Below are positions 8,435-18,916 of a DNA stretch of 38,261 bases, one piece after another. Under the pieces are notes generated by a model. That model searched no databases. It worked only from the letters and a program-made list of their open reading frames with translations, and was not told the origin of the DNA. Both the position numbers and the translations under genes were made by a program. The DNA lies in contig JALSPZ010000158.1 of NCBI GenBank assembly GCA_026985675.1, forward strand, positions 1 through 38,261, written 5' to 3'. Every line of letters begins with the position of its first letter. The stretch's first letter is position 1. The DNA is from Flavobacteriales bacterium. GTDB taxonomy: Bacteria > Bacteroidota > Bacteroidia > Flavobacteriales > Flavobacteriaceae.

Positions 8435-10840
8435 ATGAAAAAATTTATTCTATTATTTCTTATCTTATTATCGATTAATTTCGTACAGGCACAAGTAGCC
8501 ATAAACAATTCAGGAAATGCAGCCAACACTCATGCTATGTTGGATATTTCTTCTAATACCAAGGGAATATTAATTCCCAGATTTACTACGACAGAACGGA
8601 CAAATTTAGCAGGTTCTTTGACAATAACGGAAGATGGACTTACAGTATATGACACAGACACTAAAAGCTTTTGGTATTGGGATGGAACACAATGGGTACA
8701 ATTAGGAGCAGGTATCAATACTACCGAAGATAAAGATTGGTTTAAAGTCGGAACAACAAATGCGCCAACAGATATCAACGATGCCATGTATCATATAGGT
8801 AATACCGCTATTGGTAAAAACACTGCTGATTATAAATTGGATATTTATGAAAATGCTTCAAATAATGTAATATTTGTAAATCAAGATAATCCTGATGAAA
8901 CTCAAACACTACGAATTGCAGGTACTTTTATGAGTGAAGGACCTACACCAACTTCAACCGGAAAAATTGGTGTTTATACCGGATTAGGAGGTAATGTGGG
9001 TAATGGAACCGGATATGCTTCTTTAACCGGATATGAAACTGATATTAATATAAGCGGTGATACCAATAAACATGCATACGGTTTTGTTTCCGATATCACC
9101 GGTGATAATGATGGAACCCAAATAGGCGTTTACAATTATCTACACGATACCGGAGGAAATGGAGCAAGATATGGAATTAACAATTATATGATGGGAAGTT
9201 CAAATGGTATTATATTTGGATATTATAACTTATTAAATTATAGTGGAGACGGTATTAATTTTGGACATTACTATCGTATAGCAGGATCTGGAAATGGAGT
9301 ACAATATGGAGGTTTTAATAGAATTCTAAATTCCGGTAATGGCAAACAAGTTGGAACAGTAAATGAAATCAAAACAATCGGTGCTTCTGCCCATGTTGGC
9401 ACAATTAACTCATTAGGAGCGGGGATTACAGAATCAAATCCTTCAGAAATAGTTCCCGTTCAAGGAGATAGTGATGGCAAAAGAGTAGCAAACATTAATC
9501 TTATAGCAGGAGATGGAGATGGTTTGCATTTAGGAGAAACCAATTTGGTAATAAGTTCAGGAAGTGGCAATCATGCCGGGAGTATAAATCTTTTGGGATA
9601 TGAACCGGTATCCGGAAATTCTACTAATACTACCGGAATACATGTTGGTATTATCAACAACCTGGCTGATATCGGCAATAGAATACGAACCGGTTCTATT
9701 AATTTAATTGGAGCTAAAATAGATTTAGCTAACCCTACCCAACCTATACCTGTAAGTGGAGATAGTGATGCTAAAAGAATCGGGACTGCTAATACCATTA
9801 TGGGAGATGGAAACGGAATACATTTGACCGAGTCCAATGTAATTCTTAGTACAGGAGATGGAAAACACATGGGAATTTTAAATGTTATCGGTTATGACTA
9901 TATCAATCACGTAGCTACAAATACTGCCGGTGATCATTTTGGAACTGTAAATAACCTGAATGATTCAGGTCCCGGTATACACAATGGAACTTTTAATGTT
10001 CTAGGATATGATTTATCAAATAATACGGAAGTCAACAGTGATGGAATTCATATCGGTTCCAATAACTTTTTAGCCGGAGGTCAAACGGGAAATATGCTTC
10101 AAGGTTTGCAAATAGCCAATTTAAATACCATTATTGCTAAATCTGATGCTTCAAATTTAATCTATGGAGGCAGACAATACGGAAATTTAAATATTATCGG
10201 AAGAGATTTATTAAATAACCCAGCCACTTTCCTTAATAACGGAGATGGTGACCATTTCGGAACCTATAATGAAGTTTCGGATTTAGGAAACGGAACACAT
10301 GTAGGTTCATACAATGTTGTTAATAATAATGGTGACGGAAGACATATAGCAGTTTATGGTGAAGTGGATGATGATGATAATACAGCTTGGGCAGGAATGT
10401 TTAAAGGATATACCACTTCAAAAAACCAAGTGTCCACAATAAATCTATGGAGTTCTAACGAATATAATGTTTGGTCAAATAATAATGATGATTTAAACCT
10501 TGTGGAAGCCGGTTTTAATCCTGTTAACTACCAATTGGATGGTCTTGTGGAAGTTAAAGTTATTGTTCGAGTTTCCAGTGCTTCCGGATCAGGAAACAAA
10601 TTTAAATTACATGCCATCAAAAACGGCAGTGATGTAACTCCTATAACTGATGCAGATAATTGGACTTGGACTGAAACCAGTACGGGAAAAAATATAGTTG
10701 AGTCTGAATGGAAAGCTTGGAATGCCGGAACGGATGTTTGGGAATTACATCTAACTGGTATTACTGATAATACTTCTTCAATGAAAATTACAAATGTATA
10801 TGTTATGATCAGACCCTTTCAATTGATAGGGAAACCTTAG
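8435..10840 (+). CDS. Secreted repeat protein with 'GDGxHxGxxN' repeats; candidate beta-solenoid or tail-fibre-like surface protein
   Basis: Signal peptide MKKFILLFLILLSINFVQAQ from the internal ATG at 8435. N-terminal 'MLDISSNTKGILIPRFTTTERTNLA...GLTVYDTDTKSFWYWDGTQWVQLG' module common in Bacteroidota surface proteins. Many G-D/N-G-x-H-x-G-x-x-N repeats. No recognised T9SS sorting domain. Confidence 0.8.
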   Translation: MKKFILLFLILLSINFVQAQVAINNSGNAANTHAMLDISSNTKGILIPRFTTTERTNLAGSLTITEDGLTVYDTDTKSFWYWDGTQWVQLGAGINTTEDKDWFKVGTTNAPTDINDAMYHIGNTAIGKNTADYKLDIYENASNNVIFVNQDNPDETQTLRIAGTFMSEGPTPTSTGKIGVYTGLGGNVGNGTGYASLTGYETDINISGDTNKHAYGFVSDITGDNDGTQIGVYNYLHDTGGNGARYGINNYMMGSSNGIIFGYYNLLNYSGDGINFGHYYRIAGSGNGVQYGGFNRILNSGNGKQVGTVNEIKTIGASAHVGTINSLGAGITESNPSEIVPVQGDSDGKRVANINLIAGDGDGLHLGETNLVISSGSGNHAGSINLLGYEPVSGNSTNTTGIHVGIINNLADIGNRIRTGSINLIGAKIDLANPTQPIPVSGDSDAKRIGTANTIMGDGNGIHLTESNVILSTGDGKHMGILNVIGYDYINHVATNTAGDHFGTVNNLNDSGPGIHNGTFNVLGYDLSNNTEVNSDGIHIGSNNFLAGGQTGNMLQGLQIANLNTIIAKSDASNLIYGGRQYGNLNIIGRDLLNNPATFLNNGDGDHFGTYNEVSDLGNGTHVGSYNVVNNNGDGRHIAVYGEVDDDDNTAWAGMFKGYTTSKNQVSTINLWSSNEYNVWSNNNDDLNLVEAGFNPVNYQLDGLVEVKVIVRVSSASGSGNKFKLHAIKNGSDVTPITDADNWTWTETSTGKNIVESEWKAWNAGTDVWELHLTGITDNTSSMKITNVYVMIRPFQLIGKP
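9404..9991 (+). repeat. Two adjacent 294-bp (98-aa) in-frame modules within the secreted repeat protein
   Basis: INSLGAGITESNPSEIVPVQGDSDGKRVANINLIAGDGDGLHLGETN... (9404-9697) aligns without gaps to INLIGAKIDLANPTQPIPVSGDSDAKRIGTANTIMGDGNGIHLTESN... (9698-9991). Confidence 0.85.
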
Positions 10841-10873
10841 AAATAACAAAAAAATTAATAAATATCGGTTTTT

Positions 10874-11653
10874 TTATAAAAATTTCAAAATCAAAAACCA
10901 AAAGATTGGCAGAGCTTCAATCCAAAATGCCGTATAATAAAAACTTTTATTATTATCGGATCTGAAACAGAGTATTATAGAAATTAAAATCAGCATATTA
11001 CTCAAAACAAAAACTCTTTCCGTATCAAAAATGAAATAATTCATCGTTAGAAATAATGTTAATAAGACTAAATAAATAATTTGTTTCTTGTGAGGATATA
11101 ATTGAGGTAATGTTTTTAAATCGGGCTCATCAATTAAAATATCTCTTTGATCGAAACTTAAAGTCAGCAGTAATATATACAAAAACACATAAATAAAATG
11201 AATGAATAATTTTATTGTTACAAGTTTTGGGTCAAAAGGCAACACCGTTACCAACATTGCCCAAATAAAAGCCACCGTTAATAATTTTATTATACCATTT
11301 TTTCTTAATTGTGTTTGATAAGCAATCGTAATCAGACTCAAAGGAATAAGGATAATTTGTGTAAAATAATCCAATTTAAAATAATAATATAAAGTTGAGA
11401 AAAAACCAAAAATTAAAACCCCATAAAAAAGAAATCGATAATCATAAAAATAACTTTTAAAAGTCTTTCTATTGGATGACAAATCTATCAAACGAATAAA
11501 ACCATAAGAAAAAACGGTAGACCAAAATAAAAATAACAGATAATTATTATTCTTTTTCAAACCAAAAATCAAATAAGTTGCTACTATTGAAAAAGCCACA
11601 TGAAAATTGAGAAAAATATAGAGATTAATTAATTTAATAAAATATTTTTTCAA
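10874..11653 (-). CDS. Polytopic integral membrane protein, function unknown (possibly distant UbiA-like)
   Basis: 259-aa ORF with many hydrophobic segments; no distinctive catalytic motif recognised. Confidence 0.7.
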   Translation of the reverse strand: MKKYFIKLINLYIFLNFHVAFSIVATYLIFGLKKNNNYLLFLFWSTVFSYGFIRLIDLSSNRKTFKSYFYDYRFLFYGVLIFGFFSTLYYYFKLDYFTQIILIPLSLITIAYQTQLRKNGIIKLLTVAFIWAMLVTVLPFDPKLVTIKLFIHFIYVFLYILLLTLSFDQRDILIDEPDLKTLPQLYPHKKQIIYLVLLTLFLTMNYFIFDTERVFVLSNMLILISIILCFRSDNNKSFYYTAFWIEALPIFWFLILKFL

Positions 11654-11692
11654 ACCGAATAAATTCTATTTTTGCAAATATATAGCAATTCA

Positions 11693-12886
11693 ATGAAATG
11701 GTTTAAAAACACATCGGAAGCAGTCATAACAACTTTATATGAAATTTTCAATCAAAAAAATCAAGCCGACAAAAGCATACAAAAATTGCTAAAAACACAA
11801 AAAAAATGGGGCAGTCGCGATAGAAAATTTGTAGCCAAAGTCTTATACGATATCGTTCGTTGGAAAAGATTATATGAATATGTTACAAACTCTGAAATAA
11901 AGACTATTGAAGGAAAATGGAATATCCTGACAGCTTGGAGTAAACAAAATAAAGTCCCTATTCCAAGCTGGTTTCAACATACAATAGATGATAAAAAAAT
12001 TAATTTTTCACAATCACTCCCCTTCTCTATTAAGCAATCTATTCCGGATTGGTTGGAAATATCGGGAAAAAAACAAATGGGGAAAGAAAAATTTGAAAGA
12101 GAAATCAAAGCATTAAACATAGAAGCACCTACTGTAATACGTGTAAATATTTTAAAAACGACAATAAATAAACTACAAAAAAAATTAGCACTTCAAAATA
12201 TAAAAACCATTTTTAAAAAAAAATACCCACATGCCCTTTTTATTGAAGGAAAGCCTAAACTTACCCATTTGGAATGTTACAAAAAAGGCTGGTTTGAAAT
12301 TCAAGATGCCTCTTCACAACAAGTGGCTTTTTTTGTTAATCCCAAACCTGAACAAACAATAATAGATGCCTGCGCAGGTGCCGGCGGCAAAACCCTTCAT
12401 TTGGCAAGTCTTATGAAAAATACAGGAAGAATATTAGCTTACGATATTTATCCTGAAAAAATTGAAGAATTGAAAAAAAGAGCCAAACGAAACGGTATAA
12501 CAAATATTGAAGAAGCACAAGTAATAACCAATAAAATTATAGAGAAAAATAAGAATTTAGCCGATATTTTACTTTTAGATGTTCCTTGCAGCAGTTTAGG
12601 CACTTTGAAACGAAAACCCGGTTTGAAATGGGAGTTAAACCCCAACAAATTAAAAAATATCCAAACCATCCAAAAAAATATATTAAAAATTTATCCGAAA
12701 ATGATAAAAACCGGTGGTTACCTTATATATGTTACCTGTTCTATTTTACCCGAAGAAAATGAAAAAAATATAAAGTCTTTCTTGGAACAGAATAAAAATT
12801 TTATATTTGTCGAACAAAAACACATATCACCGTCAGAATCGGGAAATGATGGTTTTTATATGGCAAAATTGAAAAAAATTAATTAA
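11693..12886 (+). CDS. RsmB/NOL1/NOP2/sun-family RNA m5C methyltransferase
   Basis: IIDACAGAGGKTLHLASLM (SAM binding), LLLDVPCSSLGTLKRKPGLKW (catalytic PC), YVTCSILPEENE (second catalytic Cys). ATG at 11693 preferred. Confidence 0.92.
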   Translation: MKWFKNTSEAVITTLYEIFNQKNQADKSIQKLLKTQKKWGSRDRKFVAKVLYDIVRWKRLYEYVTNSEIKTIEGKWNILTAWSKQNKVPIPSWFQHTIDDKKINFSQSLPFSIKQSIPDWLEISGKKQMGKEKFEREIKALNIEAPTVIRVNILKTTINKLQKKLALQNIKTIFKKKYPHALFIEGKPKLTHLECYKKGWFEIQDASSQQVAFFVNPKPEQTIIDACAGAGGKTLHLASLMKNTGRILAYDIYPEKIEELKKRAKRNGITNIEEAQVITNKIIEKNKNLADILLLDVPCSSLGTLKRKPGLKWELNPNKLKNIQTIQKNILKIYPKMIKTGGYLIYVTCSILPEENEKNIKSFLEQNKNFIFVEQKHISPSESGNDGFYMAKLKKIN

Positions 12887-12903
12887 CACACACTAACTAA
12901 AAG

Positions 12904-14742
12904 ATGAAAAAATTAGCATTACTTTTATTGATAATAGTTTTTCAACTATCAGCACAAATACCAGCAGGATATTATGATAATGCCCAAGGATTAACCGGCT
13001 ATCAATTAAAAACGGCATTAAAAAATATTATTTCCAATGGTCACCAAGACCAAGGATATGATGCACTATATACTTGTTACCAAGACAGTGATACCGATAA
13101 TTATTATGAAAATGACCAAACGGTTTTGGATATGTATTCCGAAAAACCTAATGGACCCGATGCTTACGAATATCAACACATATCCGACAAGTGCGGAAAT
13201 TATAGTGGTGAAGGGGCTTGTTATAATAGAGAACATCTGGTCCCGCAAAGTGTATTCGGTTCGGCTTCACCGATGAAAAGTGATGCTCATTTTGTTGTCC
13301 CTACCGATGGTTATGTAAACAACAGAAGAAGCAGCTACGCTTTTGGAGAAGTATCCAACCCTACTTGGACTTCCACCAATGGATCAAAGTTAGGACCCAA
13401 CAGTACACAAGGTTATACCGGAACTGTTTTTGAACCTATTGATGAATTTAAAGGAGACATTGCGCGTATGCTATTTTATTTTGCTACACGATACGAAGAT
13501 CAAGTTTCTGGTTGGAGTCATGCCATGTTAAATGGCTCTAGCGATCAGGTATTTAGTAATTGGTTTTTAGACATATTACTCTCATGGCACTATAATGATC
13601 CGGTTAGCCAACGTGAAATTGACCGCAACAATGCAGTCTACAACTTTCAACACAACAGAAACCCGTATATAGACCACCCCGAATGGGTAGCACAAATTTG
13701 GGATCCTACGCCAGACACCGTTCCTCCTACTGCACCGACCAATTTAAGTGCACAAAATATTACAGATACTTCAGTAACTTTAAATTGGACTGAAGCTACT
13801 GATAATGTTGGCGTTGAATCTTATCAAATTTTTCAAAATGCTAACCTTATCGGAGATACTAGCTCTACTACATATGATGTTTTTAATCTTCAAGCCAATA
13901 CAACCTATCAATTTTGCATTAAAGCTATTGATGCATCCGGAAATATTTCCAATTGTAGTAATACGATTACTATCACAACCGGTTCAGCTCCTTATTATGT
14001 TATAAATGAGGATTTTACTAACTGTCCCAATATACAATTTTTTACTATTAGTGAAGCCAGTGACAAAGATTGGACATGTATTTCACAATATGGAGAAAAC
14101 AATTCGCCTGCTATACAGATAAATGGATATCAAGAAAACGAGCCCAGCAAAGACTGGTTAATTACCACTCAAAAAATAAATTTTGATAATTATACTAATG
14201 AAAAACTTTCGGTCTTTTTAGTATCCAAATACGGCAGTACCCCATTAGAACTGGTCTATTCATCCGATTATGACGGAGGAATGACTCCTTCTGCTTATAC
14301 ATGGACAAGTGTACCTAATATAAATATACCTTTACCCAATGGAAGCACACAAGTTGAGTCTATCATAACCGATGAGGACATTAGTCCTATTTCTGGAAAT
14401 GTTTATCTGGCATTCAAATATTTTTCTAATGGCTCACCAACTAGATGGACAGTTGATAGTTTTAAGATTAAAGCCGATAATTCTTCTACCATCCAAAACA
14501 TTACAGATAATAAAGTTCATATTTTTCCTAATCCTCTTTATGCTTCTCAAAAACTTCATATAAACCTTCTTAATCATCAAATCATAGAAGAAATAGAAAT
14601 CTTTGATATCTCGGGAAAAGTAATTCTATCAATGAAAACAAATGCTCAACAGATTAATCTATCAAGGCTAAACCCTGGTTTATATCTATTAAAAATCAAA
14701 ACAAATGAAGGCATAGCTTTAAAAAAATTAATAATAAAATAA
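12904..14742 (+). CDS. Secreted endonuclease I (EndA/NucM-like) with FN3-like domain and T9SS type A sorting domain
   Basis: Signal peptide. YNREHLVPQSVFG...MKSDAHFVVPTDGYVNNRRSSYAFGEV matches endonuclease I. FN3-like TAPTNLSAQNITDTSVTLNWTEATDNVGVESYQIFQN. C-terminus IFPNPLYASQKLHINL...VEIFDISGKVILSMKTN...GLYLLKIKTNEGIALKKLIIK is Por secretion-tail-like. Confidence 0.93.
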   Translation: MKKLALLLLIIVFQLSAQIPAGYYDNAQGLTGYQLKTALKNIISNGHQDQGYDALYTCYQDSDTDNYYENDQTVLDMYSEKPNGPDAYEYQHISDKCGNYSGEGACYNREHLVPQSVFGSASPMKSDAHFVVPTDGYVNNRRSSYAFGEVSNPTWTSTNGSKLGPNSTQGYTGTVFEPIDEFKGDIARMLFYFATRYEDQVSGWSHAMLNGSSDQVFSNWFLDILLSWHYNDPVSQREIDRNNAVYNFQHNRNPYIDHPEWVAQIWDPTPDTVPPTAPTNLSAQNITDTSVTLNWTEATDNVGVESYQIFQNANLIGDTSSTTYDVFNLQANTTYQFCIKAIDASGNISNCSNTITITTGSAPYYVINEDFTNCPNIQFFTISEASDKDWTCISQYGENNSPAIQINGYQENEPSKDWLITTQKINFDNYTNEKLSVFLVSKYGSTPLELVYSSDYDGGMTPSAYTWTSVPNINIPLPNGSTQVESIITDEDISPISGNVYLAFKYFSNGSPTRWTVDSFKIKADNSSTIQNITDNKVHIFPNPLYASQKLHINLLNHQIIEEIEIFDISGKVILSMKTNAQQINLSRLNPGLYLLKIKTNEGIALKKLIIK

Positions 14743-14856
14743 GTTTAAATAATTGGAAAATTTTTAAAAAAAATCAATAAAACCAATAGTGAAAATGTTC
14801 AAATCCTTTTTCAATTAATTTTTTTTTCATATATTGTCCTTTAAAATGACAAAACT

Positions 14857-16629
14857 ATGGAATTGAACAAACTATTTGATTTTATCGATTATCAACTTCA
14901 AAATTCACCGCGTGAGGATGCTTTTGTTACAAAAGAAAACGGAAAATGGATTAAAACATCTACTGCTGATTTTAAAAAACAAGTCGATCAATTTAGTAGA
15001 GGCTTATTAAGATTAGGTGTCGAACCGAATGACAAAATAGCTATAATTTCACATAACAATCAAACCAAATGGGATATAACGGATTTGGGTATTTTACAGG
15101 TTGGAGCGCAAGATGTTCCGATTTACCCTACTATCGCAGCTTCCGATTATGAATACATTATGAATCACGCTGAGGTTAAATTAGCCATCGTATCAAATGA
15201 TGAAATCTATCAAAAATTAAAATCCATTGCCAAAAATATTCCTACACTTAAAGAAATATATTCTTTTGATGAAATAAATGGAGTAAAAAATTGGAACGAA
15301 ATCATTGAATTGGGGAAAGACGAAAGTAATCAACCCGAAGTGGAAGCACGTAAAAAAGCTGTAAAACCGGAAGATTTGGCTACGCTGATTTATACTTCGG
15401 GAACAACCGGGCGTCCAAAAGGTGTTATGCTTTCTCATAAAAATATAGCAACGGTGGTAACCTCTGCTTCCAAAAGAATACCTCCGCTTCCGGACAAAGC
15501 CCGAACGATCAGTTTTTTGCCTACTTGTCATATTTTTGAAAGAATTATTCACTATTTATATACTTACAAAGGTTATGGTATCTATTTTGCCGAATCCATT
15601 GACCAAATCGGAGAAAATATTAGAGAAGTAAAACCGCACCTTTTTACTGCCGTTCCGCGTTTATTGGAAAAAGTTTATGACAAAATTGTTGCCAAAGGGC
15701 AAGAACTTACCGGAATTAAAAAAGCTTTGTTTTTTTGGGCAATTAAAGTAGGAGAAGAATTTGATTTTGACAAAGAAAAAAAATTTCCATACAGTTTAAA
15801 ACTAAAGCTAGCCAGAAAACTTATTTTTAGCAAATGGCGTGAAGCACTTGGCGGAGAAATAAAATACATTGTTTCGGGAAGTGCTGCACTACAACCGCGT
15901 TTACAACGAGTTTTTAATGCAGGAGAAATATTTATATTGGAAGGATACGGTTTAACCGAAAGTGCCGGGGTAATATCGGTAAATTCTCCGAATGCATTCT
16001 GGAAAATAGGGACTGTCGGTCCTCCAATTGATGTCAATATTGTTAAAATTGCAGATGACGGAGAAATCCTTGCCAAAGGAGACAATATCATGATGGGATA
16101 TTATAAAGACCCTGAAAAAACCGCTGAAGTTCTAACTGATGGATTTTTACATACGGGAGATATCGGTGAATTGGACGAAGATGGTGTACTAAAAATTACC
16201 GACAGAAAAAAAGAAATGTTCAAGACATCCGGAGGCAAATATGTAGCACCTCAATTATTGGAAAATGCTATGAAACAATCTCCTTTTATTGAACAAATTA
16301 TGGTAGTTGGAGAAGGTCAAAAGTTAGTAGCAGCTATCATTCAACCCAATTTTGACTTTATCAAAGAATGGGGCAAAAGACATGGAATCTCACTATCCGA
16401 TAATCATGAAGAAATATCTAATCACCCGGAAGTTAATAAACGGATTCAAAAAGAAATAGATAAATACAACAAGGATTTTGGAAAATGGGAAAAAATAAAA
16501 CTTTTCAGATTAACTCCTGATGAATGGAGCGTTGAAGCCGGACACCTTACACCCACAATGAAACTCAAAAGGAAAATTATAAAAGAAAAATATATGCACC
16601 TTTACAATGATATCTATGATAATTTATAA
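14857..16629 (+). CDS. AMP-forming long-chain acyl-CoA synthetase (FadD15-like)
   Basis: LIYTSGTTGRPKGVMLSHKN, EGYGLTESAGVISVN, GDIGELDEDGVLKITDRKKEMFKTSGGKYVAP. Confidence 0.95.
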   Translation: MELNKLFDFIDYQLQNSPREDAFVTKENGKWIKTSTADFKKQVDQFSRGLLRLGVEPNDKIAIISHNNQTKWDITDLGILQVGAQDVPIYPTIAASDYEYIMNHAEVKLAIVSNDEIYQKLKSIAKNIPTLKEIYSFDEINGVKNWNEIIELGKDESNQPEVEARKKAVKPEDLATLIYTSGTTGRPKGVMLSHKNIATVVTSASKRIPPLPDKARTISFLPTCHIFERIIHYLYTYKGYGIYFAESIDQIGENIREVKPHLFTAVPRLLEKVYDKIVAKGQELTGIKKALFFWAIKVGEEFDFDKEKKFPYSLKLKLARKLIFSKWREALGGEIKYIVSGSAALQPRLQRVFNAGEIFILEGYGLTESAGVISVNSPNAFWKIGTVGPPIDVNIVKIADDGEILAKGDNIMMGYYKDPEKTAEVLTDGFLHTGDIGELDEDGVLKITDRKKEMFKTSGGKYVAPQLLENAMKQSPFIEQIMVVGEGQKLVAAIIQPNFDFIKEWGKRHGISLSDNHEEISNHPEVNKRIQKEIDKYNKDFGKWEKIKLFRLTPDEWSVEAGHLTPTMKLKRKIIKEKYMHLYNDIYDNL

Positions 16630-16630
16630 A

Positions 16631-16665
16631 AAAACACCCCCCTGCAATTATTTGGGGGGTTTTTA
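16631..16665 (+). terminator. Rho-independent terminator after the acyl-CoA synthetase gene
   Basis: CACCCCCC-TGCAATTATTT-GGGGGG followed by TTTTT. Confidence 0.85.
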
Positions 16666-16724
16666 TTAATAAATATGTTAATAACTTTTATAATAACAGA
16701 CTTAAATATCTATTATTTTATCAG

Positions 16725-16732
16725 TAAATTTG
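16725..16732 (+). promoter_or_regulatory. Possible Bacteroidota -7 element upstream of the TPR gene
   Basis: TAAATTTG matches TAnnTTTG, 20 nt upstream of the ATG at 16752. No convincing -33 TTTG. Confidence 0.35.
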
Positions 16733-16751
16733 TTTTTTTAAACAAAATAAC

Positions 16752-17984
16752 ATGGCCAAGCAAAATTCTCATGATGAGATTATTCAAAGATTCGAAAAAA
16801 TGATTATTACGGGAAAAAATTATTTTTTCGATTTAAATGAATTTTTGGAAATTATAGATCATTATATTTTTGTAGGAAACTATACATTGGCTTGGAAAGC
16901 TATAAATAAAGCGGATGACCAATACCCCGAAAATCAAGAAATAACTCTTTTCAAAGCCGAAGTTTTAGCGCTGGAAAACAAATATGACGAAGCATTGGAA
17001 CTACTAGAAACCATGCAAAAGAAAATAAAAAACAATATTGAAGTTTTTTTATTGGAAGCCGATATTTTCTCACGTACCAATCAACATCAAAAAGCTATAA
17101 AATCTTTACAAAAAGCTTTAAAAATAAACAAAAATGATCCTGAAATCTATGATCTGCTAACCATTGAATTTTTATATTTGGATAATTATGAAAACGCATT
17201 AAAAGCTGCCTTGTTAAGTCTTAAATATGATCCTGAAAATCAAGCTGCTATATACAATGCAGTTTCTTGCTATGATTATTTGGATTTAACAGACCAAAGC
17301 ATCAAATTTCTTGAAAACTATGTAGATCGTATGCCAATGAGTGAAATCGGTTGGAGTTTGTTGGCAAAAAAATATATTGAACATCAAGAATATATAAAGG
17401 CGCTTAAAGCTTTGGATTTTGCTATTGCTATTGATGATAAATTTCTAGGAGCTTACTACGACAAAGCACATGTTTTAACTAAATTGGGAAATTATACCGA
17501 AGCTATTAAATTTTATAAAATTACCCTTGGTATTTCTGACCCTACTCCATTTGCTTATTATCATATTGCCAAAAATTTTGAATTGGATAATCAACCGGAA
17601 CAAGCTATTAAATTTTATCAAAAAGCAATTCATGAAGATCCCGGGCACTATAAATCATGGTTTCGTTTAATCAATATTTTAGCAAAAGAAGGGAAAATAA
17701 AAGAAGCACTAAAAAATAGTGAAAAAGCCGTTCAAACTATTCCTACCCAAGAATTATATGAACAATATGCCCAATTGCTTTATCAAACAGACCAAATTGA
17801 CAAAACCATCAAAGCTTTGGAAATGAGCTTAAAAATGGGTCCTTTAAAAATTCCTATTGTTCTTATGCTTGCCGATTTATATCAATTTACGGGCGATAAA
17901 GAAAAATTTCGTTCCTTACTTTTGGAAGCACGTAAACAATATCCCGATTCTAAAGAAATTCAAAACAAAATGAGTGGCAATTAA
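16752..17984 (+). CDS. Tetratricopeptide repeat protein
   Basis: Repeated TPR signatures, e.g. KYDEALELLETMQKKIKNNIEVFLLEADIFSRTNQHQKAIKSLQKALKINKNDPEIYDLL. Confidence 0.9.
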   Translation: MAKQNSHDEIIQRFEKMIITGKNYFFDLNEFLEIIDHYIFVGNYTLAWKAINKADDQYPENQEITLFKAEVLALENKYDEALELLETMQKKIKNNIEVFLLEADIFSRTNQHQKAIKSLQKALKINKNDPEIYDLLTIEFLYLDNYENALKAALLSLKYDPENQAAIYNAVSCYDYLDLTDQSIKFLENYVDRMPMSEIGWSLLAKKYIEHQEYIKALKALDFAIAIDDKFLGAYYDKAHVLTKLGNYTEAIKFYKITLGISDPTPFAYYHIAKNFELDNQPEQAIKFYQKAIHEDPGHYKSWFRLINILAKEGKIKEALKNSEKAVQTIPTQELYEQYAQLLYQTDQIDKTIKALEMSLKMGPLKIPIVLMLADLYQFTGDKEKFRSLLLEARKQYPDSKEIQNKMSGN

Positions 17985-17985
17985 A

Positions 17986-18909
17986 ATGAAAAAAATTAAT
18001 CCCAAGCTCATTCTAAAAGCTATGGCAATGGGAGCTGCCAATGTTATACCCGGAGTTTCAGGCGGAACCATAGCATTAATTACCGGAATTTACGAAGATT
18101 TGATAAATTCCTTAAAATCATTTGATTTACATGCTTTTAAATTGCTTATTAAATTTAAATGGAATGACTTTGTAAAATACACAAATTTTTATTTTCTATT
18201 GCAGATCTTTATTGGATTGGGCATAGCTGTAGTCAGTCTTGCCAAACTTTTCAAATTTCTTTTTGACAATTATCCCGTGTATATTTGGGCTTACTTTTTC
18301 GGATTAGTATTGGCTTCAGTATATTTTGTAGGCAAAACCGTTCACAAATGGTCAATGAGTGCTATTTTTGCTTTTATTATAGGTTTGGTAATTGCCGTTG
18401 TTGTTACCGTCTTGCATCCCGCAGGTGAAAATGACAGTCCCATCTATCTTTTTTTGAATGGAATCATTGCAATAATAAGCATGATTTTACCCGGTTTATC
18501 CGGCTCTTTTGTTCTGATTTTATTAGGAAATTACAGATTGGTAGCCATTGATGCCATTAATCATTTGGATTTAAAAATTCTTATTCCTTTTGCTTTGGGA
18601 GCCATCATTGGAATTGTGGCGTTTTCCCATGTTCTTTCTTGGCTTTTTAAAAAATACAAAGATCAAACTATAGCGTTGATGACCGGTTTTATTCTGGGAT
18701 CATTAAGTATTTTATGGCCTTGGAAAAAAGCGGTATATTTAATGGAAAATGGAAAATATCTCACTAAACACGGAAGAAAAATTATTGCTTATTACGAGCA
18801 GGTTTTACCTCAAAATTTTAATCAGGAATTTCTTATAGTTCTAATTTTGATTATTATCGGAATATGGAGCATTTTTATTCTTGAAAAAAAGAGTCAAATC
18901 AAAAACTAA
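17986..18909 (+). CDS. DUF368 family membrane protein
   Basis: MAMGAANVIPGVSGGTIALITGIYEDLINSL and SMILPGLSGSFVLILLGNY are characteristic of DUF368. ATG at 17986, just after the TPR gene stop. Confidence 0.92.
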   Translation: MKKINPKLILKAMAMGAANVIPGVSGGTIALITGIYEDLINSLKSFDLHAFKLLIKFKWNDFVKYTNFYFLLQIFIGLGIAVVSLAKLFKFLFDNYPVYIWAYFFGLVLASVYFVGKTVHKWSMSAIFAFIIGLVIAVVVTVLHPAGENDSPIYLFLNGIIAIISMILPGLSGSFVLILLGNYRLVAIDAINHLDLKILIPFALGAIIGIVAFSHVLSWLFKKYKDQTIALMTGFILGSLSILWPWKKAVYLMENGKYLTKHGRKIIAYYEQVLPQNFNQEFLIVLILIIIGIWSIFILEKKSQIKN

Positions 18910-18916
18910 TTGAGAT

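Noticed and set aside
15217-16091. Antisense ORFs opposite the acyl-CoA synthetase
   Set aside because: Shadow ORFs; the sense frame has unambiguous adenylate-forming enzyme motifs.
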